NCBI GenBank assembly: GCA_029880105.1
Contig: JAOUPA010000134.1
Location: 1 to 5,030 of the forward strand
Direction: 5' to 3'
DNA length: 5,030 bases
Source: Gammaproteobacteria bacterium
GTDB lineage: Bacteria; Pseudomonadota; Gammaproteobacteria; SZUA-229
Below, one piece after another: positions 1 through 5,030 of this stretch (the first letter of the stretch is position 1; each line of letters starts with the position of its first letter). Made by a program: the position numbers and the translations under genes. The notes under the pieces were generated by a model that ran no database searches, was not told the DNA's origin, and was given only the letters and a program-made list of their open reading frames with translations.

Positions 1-357
1 ACCATTATCGAGTAGCGCCTGCATCGCCATAACAATCAGCTCACTGACACCATTACCCAGATAAATGTAATCGATATCTGCATCCATGATGCCCTTCTGC
101 TGGCAGTACTGCATCACCGCCTTACGGCCAGTGAACAGGCCCTTTGAATCACTATAACCCTGGGAGATGGGGACATTGTGAATCATGTCGACCACAATTT
201 CTTCCGGCGCATCAAAACCAAAAGGGGCTGGATTACCAATATTTAACTTGAGGATTTTGTGGCCTTCCTCTTCCATGCGGCGGGCTTCACGCAATACTTC
301 ACCGCGAATGTCGTAACAGACACCATCCAGCTTATGTGATTTTTTTATCTTTTTCAT
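1..357 (-). CDS. alaA: Glutamate-pyruvate aminotransferase AlaA, N-terminal part (cut by window edge)
   Basis: This is a PLP-dependent class I/II aminotransferase of the AlaA type, which makes alanine from pyruvate and glutamate in the cytosol. Only the first 119 codons are present; the family is about 405 residues long, so the PLP lysine and most of the large domain lie outside the window. The visible part follows E. coli AlaA closely from memory: VCYDIRGEVL at residues 13-22, LNIGNPAPFGFDAP at 38-51, QGYSDSKGL at 66-74 and the GNGVSELI block at 101-108, which leads into the cofactor-binding region. The ATG at 357 is the only in-frame ATG before an upstream stop at 394-396, and it fits the family N-terminus. 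The Shine-Dalgarno sequence is poor. The gene follows apeB on the same strand, but a strong terminator in the gap suggests it is transcribed separately. Related enzymes such as AlaC or AspC are less likely, given the identity in the N-terminal arm. Confidence 0.93.
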   Translation of the reverse strand, partial: MKKIKKSHKLDGVCYDIRGEVLREARRMEEEGHKILKLNIGNPAPFGFDAPEEIVVDMIHNVPISQGYSDSKGLFTGRKAVMQYCQQKGIMDADIDYIYLGNGVSELIVMAMQALLDNG

Positions 358-404
358 CGAGTCGATCTTATCTTTATCAAAAAACTGATTACCTTATAAA
401 TGCG

Positions 405-410
405 AGTATA
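405..410 (-). promoter_or_regulatory. Possible -10 element for alaA
   Basis: On the minus strand a TATACT hexamer lies in an AT-rich stretch (about 391-425) between the upstream terminator and the alaA start, 47 bases before the ATG. The hexamer at the proper -35 distance (428-433, GCGCTA) is poor, so the assignment rests on the -10 match, the AT-richness and the need for a promoter downstream of the terminator. Confidence 0.28.
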
Positions 411-453
411 TATGTTTATATACCGAATAGCGCTTTCAGGCAGGGCTTAGATG

Positions 454-490
454 AAAAAAAAACTAAAAAAAAACCGGCTGGGATGCCGGT
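454..490 (-). terminator. Strong rho-independent terminator (minus strand)
   Basis: Read on the minus strand, ACCGGC (490-485) and GCCGGT (478-473) form a perfect 6-bp GC-rich stem around a 6-base loop. The 3' arm ends in a run of nine T (473-465), followed after three bases (AGT) by a second run of nine T (462-454). This is a textbook intrinsic terminator for leftward transcription. It sits 157 bases past the apeB stop and about 100 bases before the alaA start. It ends either the apeB message or a separate small RNA. On the plus strand the hairpin has no following T run, so it is one-directional. Confidence 0.88.
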
Positions 491-595
491 CAAAAGGAGA
501 GTTGCCGACAGACATCCTGTCATGGGCAGTAAAACTACTATCCCCCACAATCACGTGGAGCAGGTAAATGAAAAAAACAGGTACTACAACCAACA
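464..595 (-). ncRNA. Candidate small RNA (or structured apeB 3' UTR) of about 130 nt
   Basis: The apeB-alaA gap contains no convincing gene on the minus strand, but has the parts of an RNA gene. A promoter-like pair (624-629 and 602-607) lies just past the apeB stop, and a strong terminator closes the unit. Between them are three short perfect stems: CCAC/GTGG (558-545), a stem with GGG and AGTA arms pairing with TACT and CCC (544-524, one- and two-base bulges), and GACAG/CTGTC with loop GATGT (521-507). The 5' part is rich in G and T (GTTGTTGGTTGT) and has a seven-T run at 577-571, possibly single-stranded and Hfq-compatible. I recognise no known RNA family or riboswitch. It could equally be the untranslated end of the apeB message, or a leader whose terminator attenuates alaA. 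The start is inferred from promoter spacing. Confidence 0.38.
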
Positions 596-601
596 ACTAT
601 A

Positions 602-629
602 AGGATAATGATCCATCCTCAAATATCAA
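602..629 (-). promoter_or_regulatory. Sigma-70-like promoter just downstream of apeB
   Basis: On the minus strand TTGATA (629-624, five of six matches to TTGACA) is separated by 16 bases from TATCCT (607-602, four of six to TATAAT). It lies entirely between the apeB stop and the hairpin-rich segment, and would start RNA near position 595. An imperfect palindrome (AGGAT at 602-606, ATCCT at 615-619) overlaps the element and could be an operator or chance. Confidence 0.4.
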
Positions 630-646
630 CGACACAGTCACTGCGG

Positions 647-1942
647 TTATTGGAAGTATTCGCGCAAGACCCGGTACAGATAGAATGCATCCCAGCGACC
701 GGCCAGCTCGCGGATAGAGTGCATGGCGAAGGTCGGCACGCCGACATCAATAGTACGTACACCGATTTCACTCGCAGTGATCGGACCAATGGTACTGCCA
801 CATGCCATGTCAGAACGTACCACAAAGGCCTGCACAGGCACATCAGCCTCCTCGCAGATGTAACGAAAGGCCGCGCTAGTTTCACTATTGGTGGCATAAC
901 GCTGATTGGCATTCATCTTGATTACCGGCCCCTGGTTGAGAATCGGACCATGATTTTCATCGTGTTTGTCTGCATAATTGGGATGCACGCCGTGGGCGTT
1001 ATCAACCGAGATCATCATCGACTGGTTCATGCTGCGACTAAAGTCTTCAGAGGATGCACACAACCGCTCCAGTACCGAACGCAGGAAGGGCCCCTGTGCG
1101 CCTGCCGCCGACATACTGCCCACTTCTTCGTGATCGTTGCAGACCAGCAGGCAGTTCTGTTTTGAATCAGCCCTGAGCAGGGCCATCAGGCCGGTGTAAC
1201 AACTCAGCAAATTATCCAGACGTGCACTGGCGACAAAGTCCTGGTGCAGGCCGATCACCGCCGGTGCCTGCACATCATAGAAACTCAGCTCGTAATCCAG
1301 CACCCTTTCTACTTTTAGCTCCGGCGATTGTTTCAGCAACAGACGTAGCAAGATTTCACGAAAGTCCGGCTTCTGTTCATTGCCTTCAGGCAGCTTCATC
1401 AGGATCGGCAAGATGTGTTGCTGTTTATTGATTTCGTGCTTTTCATTGGCCTCACGATCAAGATGAATCGCCAGGCTGGGAATACTCGCAATAGCCTGTT
1501 CGAAATCAACCAGTGCACTACCAACATCGCCATCAGGTGTTACATAATTAACCCTGCCCGCCAGCGACAGGTCACGATCGAACCACGGGTTCAGCAAAAC
1601 CCCGCCATAGACTTCAACACCCAGCTGGAAATACCCCTGTTTCACCACCTCTGGGTTAGGCTTAACTTTCAGGCAGGGACTATCGGTATGGGCGCCAACA
1701 ATACGAAAACCGTGCTCAGCCGGATCGCAACCCAGGGTAAATGCGATAATTGAAGAATCATTACGAATGACATAAAACTTACCACTTGTGTCTGATGCCT
1801 TCAGACCCCAGGCATCAGCTTCACTCAGCTGCTGAAAACCATTTTCAGCCAGCATATTCTGCATCTGTGTCACTGCGTGGAATGGTGTCGGTGAAGCCTG
1901 AAGGAATTTCAATAAGCCTTCAATGAATTCTGAATCCTGCAT
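647..1942 (-). CDS. apeB: M18 family aminopeptidase ApeB
   Basis: This is a cytosolic di-metal (usually zinc) aminopeptidase of MEROPS family M18, related to aspartyl aminopeptidase, which removes N-terminal residues from peptides. At 431 residues it is full length and closely resembles Pseudomonas ApeB (about 429). The N-terminal motif LKFLQASPTPFHA is at 11-23. The expected metal ligands are present: His85 in GAHTDSPCLKVKPNP, Asp243 in SARLDNLLSC, Glu273 with the neighbouring catalytic Glu272 in NDHEEVGS, Asp314 in ISVDNAHGVHPN, and His408 in TFAMHSIREL. His160 in LAIHLDR matches the substrate-contacting histidine known from eukaryotic aspartyl aminopeptidase. TNSET (351-355) and RSDMACGSTIGPITA (376-390) are also typical. 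The ATG at 1942 gives the usual family N-terminus; its ribosome site is weak (GAGTGAG). It lies 115 bases after the NAD-kinase-like gene on the same strand, so it may be cotranscribed or have its own promoter. Exact substrate preference cannot be read from the sequence. Confidence 0.96.
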   Translation of the reverse strand: MQDSEFIEGLLKFLQASPTPFHAVTQMQNMLAENGFQQLSEADAWGLKASDTSGKFYVIRNDSSIIAFTLGCDPAEHGFRIVGAHTDSPCLKVKPNPEVVKQGYFQLGVEVYGGVLLNPWFDRDLSLAGRVNYVTPDGDVGSALVDFEQAIASIPSLAIHLDREANEKHEINKQQHILPILMKLPEGNEQKPDFREILLRLLLKQSPELKVERVLDYELSFYDVQAPAVIGLHQDFVASARLDNLLSCYTGLMALLRADSKQNCLLVCNDHEEVGSMSAAGAQGPFLRSVLERLCASSEDFSRSMNQSMMISVDNAHGVHPNYADKHDENHGPILNQGPVIKMNANQRYATNSETSAAFRYICEEADVPVQAFVVRSDMACGSTIGPITASEIGVRTIDVGVPTFAMHSIRELAGRWDAFYLYRVLREYFQ

Positions 1943-2057
1943 TTTAGTTACTCACTCAATATTCTCATTTAAAGCACATCGCATGTTTAGCATATACCTG
2001 AACAGCGACTCAGTTTGGCAACGTAGGTCAACTATCGTTCTATTTTACTCGCACACA
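1943..2057. other. Intergenic gap between the NAD-kinase-like gene and apeB
   Basis: This 115-base spacer has no ORF of note and no hairpin with a T run, so no terminator for the upstream NAD-kinase-like gene is visible. A weak minus-strand promoter-like pair (TTGCCA at 2021-2016 and TATATG at 1996-1991) has a 19-base spacer, which is too long to trust. Read-through from the upstream gene into apeB is therefore possible. Confidence 0.5.
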
Positions 2058-3203
2058 CTAACTTAGTTTATACAGCGTGCGCTGTTCATAACCAGTAACA
2101 ACCTGTTTTATTCCCGCCAGTTTCCTGTCCAGCTCGACTCGACCGGTATCAAGCAACAGCGGTCGTCCCTGAAGGGAACGCAGCTTCTCGTTAGTCGCGA
2201 TAACAATAATATTTTCGTTGTTATTTTCTGCCATCACCGCTTCAATCACCGCCGGACTAAACTGCTGATTACCACGGCCGAAGATGTGACCCTGGCCGCC
2301 AATCGCGGTAATAATAATTTTAGCACTGGTATATTCTGCGCTTTTATCACGCAACAATGCCAGTATCGCTTTTTCATCAACATCACTGGCGATCAGTTCC
2401 CTGTTCAGCACAACATCAACACCCAGCAGGGTATTATCCAGGCCCAGTTCTGCCATTACCGCCGCCGTGGTCGTACCCGCACCGATAAAATACAGCACCC
2501 CATCCTCCATATGCTCGACCACATCGGCAGCAATATCCTGTAGCGCGACTTCTTCATGGTTGACGCCACCCTGCTTCATTGCCTGCATACGCGTGTCATC
2601 CACCGGCACCGACAGATAACCATAACAGCTGGCCGAGAGTCGGCCTTGACGATAGGCCTGCTCATCCAGGTCCATAACCTCGGCCTGTTTCAGCGCCAGC
2701 GGTTCACCCCGCTCGAGCAGCGCCACCAGCTCGCCCGCCTGCGAGGGCGTGACTGCATACACCGCCGAATGGATCTTGCAACCTGCAGGTATACCTATCA
2801 CGGGCAGGCCTTCAATTTTGCCGTTAGACTTGAGCGCATCGAGCACGTCCCTGGCGGTGCCATCACCACCGGCAAACATCAGCAGGTCGATATTGTGCTC
2901 ACAGAGTTTGAGTACGGCATTGTATGTATCGGTAGCGCTAGTCGCTGCACTGGTCTGCATGATCACCTCGTGGGCAATGCCCACCTGACCGAGTACATCC
3001 GCACCCATGGCACCACTCACTGTTAGTACTGGCTGATCGATAACACCGACCAGTTTTTCCAACGCCTGCAGGACGCGTTCGCCCGACCTCGGCTGCGCAC
3101 CCTGCGCCAGCGCCTGTTCGACAATCTCGCGGCCATCGCTGCCCTTGAGGCCAACGGTGCCGCCGATACCCGCCATTGGATTGATGATTAAACCCAGTTT
3201 CAT
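2058..3203 (-). CDS. ATP-NAD kinase family protein (COG3199 type)
   Basis: This cytosolic protein belongs to the NAD kinase/diacylglycerol kinase fold superfamily, in the long COG3199 branch (about 370-390 residues) rather than canonical NadK (about 290). Its probable role is phosphorylating NAD to NADP with ATP or polyphosphate, but that is a family-level prediction. It is 381 residues from the chosen start. The N-terminal strand and loop LGLIINPMAGIGG is at 3-15, followed by the branch-typical GLKGSDG (18-24). The signature AGGDGTARD is at 111-119, with Asp114 as the expected catalytic aspartate. GIPAGCKIHSAVYA is at 137-150, GAGTTTAAVMAELG at 241-254, and IGGQGHIFGRGNQQFSP at 301-317. The reading frame extends upstream to a GTG at 3248, but that start and the ATG at 3236 are upstream of or inside a -10 element at 3235-3240, and MKLGLIINP is the normal N-terminus. 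The ribosome site is weak. It is divergent from ispG; NADPH is used in the isoprenoid pathway, a loose link. AcoX-like proteins are the nearest alternative. Confidence 0.85.
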   Translation of the reverse strand: MKLGLIINPMAGIGGTVGLKGSDGREIVEQALAQGAQPRSGERVLQALEKLVGVIDQPVLTVSGAMGADVLGQVGIAHEVIMQTSAATSATDTYNAVLKLCEHNIDLLMFAGGDGTARDVLDALKSNGKIEGLPVIGIPAGCKIHSAVYAVTPSQAGELVALLERGEPLALKQAEVMDLDEQAYRQGRLSASCYGYLSVPVDDTRMQAMKQGGVNHEEVALQDIAADVVEHMEDGVLYFIGAGTTTAAVMAELGLDNTLLGVDVVLNRELIASDVDEKAILALLRDKSAEYTSAKIIITAIGGQGHIFGRGNQQFSPAVIEAVMAENNNENIIVIATNEKLRSLQGRPLLLDTGRVELDRKLAGIKQVVTGYEQRTLYKLS

Positions 3204-3234
3204 GGATGCTGTTGCCCAACTCAGTAAAAGCGCC

Positions 3235-3240
3235 ATTCTA
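3235..3240 (-). promoter_or_regulatory. -10 element for the NAD-kinase-like gene
   Basis: TAGAAT on the minus strand is followed by GGCGC, resembling many gammaproteobacterial -10 regions. It would start RNA near 3228, about 25 bases before the ATG at 3203, and so supports that start. The -35 position (around 3258-3263) has no good consensus match. Confidence 0.45.
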
Positions 3241-3274
3241 GCTGTCACCGCGTGTGCAGGCTATGGCACAGCAG

Positions 3275-3283
3275 TGGTAGAAT
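3275..3283 (+). promoter_or_regulatory. Extended -10 promoter for ispG
   Basis: TGGTAGAAT carries the extended -10 TGn motif directly before the hexamer TAGAAT (3278-3283). The predicted RNA start near 3290 would leave a leader of about 22 bases before the ATG at 3312. No good -35 hexamer is visible at 3255-3260, as is common for extended -10 promoters. The element lies back to back with the opposite-facing TAGAAT at 3240-3235. Confidence 0.5.
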
Positions 3284-3311
3284 GCCCTCTTTTGCACGAA
3301 TGACGACAACC

Positions 3312-4550
3312 ATGATATTTCCTGACGCCTATCAGCCAAGAAGAACCGCCCTCTCCGTCGATATCGATGGCGTCATCGTCGGTGGCCATGCCCCGGTAGT
3401 CGTGCAGTCGATGACCAATACCGACACAGCAAATGTCGAGGCCACTACGGCACAGATTATCGAGCTGGCCGACGCCGGTTCCGAGCTGGTTCGCATCACG
3501 GTCAACGACAACAATGCCGCCGCCGCTGTCGCCAGAATTCGTGAGGCACTGGATAAAAAAGGCTACAGCACACCACTGATCGGTGATTTCCATTTCAACG
3601 GCCATAAGCTGCTCAACGACAATCCTGAGTGTGGCATCGCGCTCGCCAAGTACCGCATCAACCCCGGTAATGTCGGTCGCGGCAAGAAACGCGATGAGCA
3701 GTTCGCCACCATGATCGAACACGCGGTCAAAAACAACAAGGCGGTTCGCATCGGCGTCAACTGGGGCAGCATGGACCAGGAGCTGCTGGCCAGGCTGATG
3801 GATGAAAATGCACAACTGGATGAACCGCACGATGCACACAGCGTTATGCTGGAAACCGTCATCCGTTCTGCAATCGACAGCGCCAAAGCCGCCGAGGCAC
3901 TCGGCCTACACAAAAACAAAATTATCCTGTCCTGCAAAATGAGCGTGGTCAAAGACCTGGTCATGGTCTACCGTTCTCTGGCAGAGCGCAGTTATTACGC
4001 ACTGCACCTCGGCCTGACCGAGGCGGGCATTGGCTCGAAAGGTATTGTTGCCTCCACCGCCGCGCTCAGCATGTTGCTGCACGATGGCATTGGCGACACC
4101 ATCCGCGTTTCGTTGACCCCCGAACCGGGTACAGAGCGCACCAGGGAAGTTATCGTCGCACAGGAAATTTTACAGACCATGGGCCTGCGTTCATTTGTAC
4201 CACTGGTCACCGCCTGCCCCGGTTGTGGCCGTACCAGTAGCGACTTCTTCCAGAAACTCGCGGGCGAGGTTCAGGATTATTTACGCCAGCAAATGCCTCG
4301 CTGGAAAAACCAGTACCACGGTGTCGAGGAAATGAGTGTCGCGGTCATGGGCTGCGTGGTCAATGGCCCCGGTGAGAGTAAACACGCCAACATCGGCATT
4401 AGCCTGCCCGGCAGTGGTGAAACACCAGTCGCACCTGTCTATGAAGACGGCAAAAAAACCGTAACACTAAAAGGCGACAATATCGGTAATGAATTCAAAA
4501 ATATCATCGCACAGTATATTGAACGTACCTATACCGTTAAATCACCCTGA
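3312..4550 (+). CDS. ispG: 4-hydroxy-3-methylbut-2-enyl diphosphate synthase IspG, long form
   Basis: IspG (GcpE) is the cytosolic [4Fe-4S] enzyme that reductively converts 2-C-methyl-D-erythritol 2,4-cyclodiphosphate to HMBDP in the MEP isoprenoid pathway. The 412-residue protein has the N-terminal TIM-barrel motifs APVVVQSMTNTDT (27-39), LIGDFHFNG (89-97), KYRINPGNVG (113-122), RIGVNWGS (146-153), LHLGLTEAG (231-239) and GIGDTIRVSLTPEP (259-272). The C-terminal cluster domain has the ligands Cys302 and Cys305 in TACPGCGRT and Cys348 in GCVVNGPGE, with conserved Glu355. E. coli IspG has 372 residues; the extra length is spread over small insertions, and the sequence closely follows the Neisseria long form. 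The frame is open back to a GTG at 3252, but that lies upstream of the -10 element. ATG 3312 suits the leader and family N-terminus; ATG 3300 is possible. No clear ribosome site is visible. A DUF4197 gene follows after 10 bases, probably in the same operon. Confidence 0.96.
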   Translation: MIFPDAYQPRRTALSVDIDGVIVGGHAPVVVQSMTNTDTANVEATTAQIIELADAGSELVRITVNDNNAAAAVARIREALDKKGYSTPLIGDFHFNGHKLLNDNPECGIALAKYRINPGNVGRGKKRDEQFATMIEHAVKNNKAVRIGVNWGSMDQELLARLMDENAQLDEPHDAHSVMLETVIRSAIDSAKAAEALGLHKNKIILSCKMSVVKDLVMVYRSLAERSYYALHLGLTEAGIGSKGIVASTAALSMLLHDGIGDTIRVSLTPEPGTERTREVIVAQEILQTMGLRSFVPLVTACPGCGRTSSDFFQKLAGEVQDYLRQQMPRWKNQYHGVEEMSVAVMGCVVNGPGESKHANIGISLPGSGETPVAPVYEDGKKTVTLKGDNIGNEFKNIIAQYIERTYTVKSP

Positions 4551-4553
4551 GAG
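4549..4553 (+). promoter_or_regulatory. Ribosome binding site of the DUF4197 gene, overlapping the ispG stop
   Basis: GAGAG begins inside the ispG TGA stop (4548-4550) and stands seven bases before the ATG at 4561. Ribosomes ending ispG therefore sit on the next gene's initiation site, which suggests translational coupling and fixes the downstream start. Confidence 0.6.
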
Positions 4554-4560
4554 CATCTAC

Positions 4561-5030
4561 ATGAAACACAAATTAATGCTCGTAGTCACCACGCTTGCCA
4601 TGACAGGTCAGTGCAACGCAGGCTGGCTGAGTGATATCGTTGACAGTGGCAAAGAGAAAATCGACAGCGTCAAGGAAGCCGTCAAAGAAAATAATAACAC
4701 CATCAGTAATGTGCTCAGTAATGAAGACATTACCGCTGGCCTGAAGGAGGCCTTAACCAAGGGCGCGGGTTATGCCGTCGATCACCTGGGCAAGGCAGAT
4801 GGCTTCCTGAAAAATGCCGACGTTAAAATCCCAATGCCTGATAACCTGAACAAGGTTGAATCGATATTACGCAAGGCAGGCCAGGACAAATACGCCGATG
4901 AATTTATTACCACGATGAATCGGGCCGCTGAATCGGCAGTACCGTTGACACTCGATATCCTCAAACAGGGCATCACCGGCATGAGCATCAGTGATGCAAA
5001 GAATATTCTTCAGGGCCCCGATGATGCCGC
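4561..5030 (+). CDS. DUF4197 domain-containing exported protein (open at window edge)
   Basis: An uninterrupted reading frame of 156 full codons runs off the right edge without a stop. It starts with a Sec-type signal peptide: MKHK, a hydrophobic stretch LMLVVTTLAM (5-14), then a likely signal peptidase I cleavage after Ala20 (QCNA, before GW). The cysteine at 18 is not in a proper lipobox, so a lipoprotein is unlikely. The mature part has a polar helix (about 25-50) and then the DUF4197 core: LSNEDITAGLKEAL (54-67), LGKADGFLKN (78-87), IPMPDNLNKVESILRKAG (93-110), DEFITTMNRAAESAVP (116-131) and the repeat-like MSISDAKNILQGPDDAA (140-156). The family is typically about 220-250 residues, so roughly a third is missing. 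Its function is unknown; a periplasmic location is inferred from the signal peptide. It sits 10 bases after ispG with an overlapping ribosome site. Confidence 0.88.
   Translation, partial: MKHKLMLVVTTLAMTGQCNAGWLSDIVDSGKEKIDSVKEAVKENNNTISNVLSNEDITAGLKEALTKGAGYAVDHLGKADGFLKNADVKIPMPDNLNKVESILRKAGQDKYADEFITTMNRAAESAVPLTLDILKQGITGMSISDAKNILQGPDDA

Noticed and set aside
561..583. Direct repeat of CAGGTA, 17 bases apart, flanking a poly-A run
   Set aside because: Two six-base copies are too short to separate from chance, and no insertion-element ends or target duplication are present.
336..602. 88-residue plus-strand ORF across the alaA start and the intergenic gap
   Set aside because: It overlaps the alaA start antisense, runs through the poly-A stretch and terminator stem, has low-complexity lysine-rich content, and resembles no known family.
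608..1165. 185-residue plus-strand ORF inside apeB
   Set aside because: It is antisense to a full-length, motif-complete aminopeptidase; its length is explained by codon bias on the opposite strand.
1991..2021. Promoter-like pair upstream of apeB (TTGCCA and TATATG, minus strand)
   Set aside because: The 19-base spacer and imperfect hexamers are not better than expected by chance in an AT-rich gap.
3204..3248. 15-residue N-terminal extension of the NAD-kinase-like protein from the GTG start
   Set aside because: The extension covers the promoter -10 element and lies outside the family N-terminus, which begins MKLGLIINP.
3261..3839. 192-residue minus-strand ORF inside ispG
   Set aside because: It is a shadow of ispG, and the ispG frame carries all family motifs.
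4612..4620. Lipoprotein signal in the DUF4197 protein
   Set aside because: The cysteine at residue 18 is preceded by TGQ, which does not fit the lipobox; cleavage by signal peptidase I after Ala20 is more likely.

Overview
The window looks like ordinary chromosomal housekeeping DNA from a gammaproteobacterium. The visible proteins resemble Gammaproteobacteria or Betaproteobacteria homologues: AlaA nearly follows the E. coli sequence in its first 119 residues, the M18 aminopeptidase resembles Pseudomonas ApeB, and IspG is the long form known from Neisseria. The genus cannot be named from the sequence alone. There are no insertion sequences, phage genes, tRNA or rRNA genes, CRISPR arrays or toxin-antitoxin pairs.

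Layout. Three genes lie on the minus strand and two on the plus strand, meeting at a divergent promoter region near 3204-3311. On the minus strand, from right to left, are an ATP-NAD kinase-family protein (2058-3203), the aminopeptidase apeB (647-1942), and the first 119 codons of the aminotransferase alaA (1-357, cut by the window edge). On the plus strand, ispG (3312-4550) is followed after 10 bases by a DUF4197-family exported protein, which is open at the right edge (4561-5030).

The most interesting non-coding stretch is the 289-base gap between apeB and alaA. Read on the minus strand it holds a sigma-70-like promoter just past the apeB stop, several compact hairpins, and a strong intrinsic terminator with two 9-base U tracts. 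This would define a roughly 130-nt RNA, either an independent small RNA or the 3' end of the apeB message. The alaA start lies about 100 bases beyond the terminator, so alaA probably has its own promoter.

The ispG/NAD-kinase boundary has two TAGAAT -10 elements facing away from each other, 37 bp apart, so their -35 regions would overlap. They also settle the start codons: the longest readings of both ORFs begin upstream of or inside these promoters, so shorter starts (3203 minus, 3312 plus) are used.

Functional links are modest. ispG makes an intermediate of the MEP isoprenoid pathway, and the NAD-kinase-like protein may help supply NADP(H), which that pathway uses. ApeB and AlaA both act in peptide and amino-acid turnover. 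DUF4197 has no known function. No clearly new system is visible.
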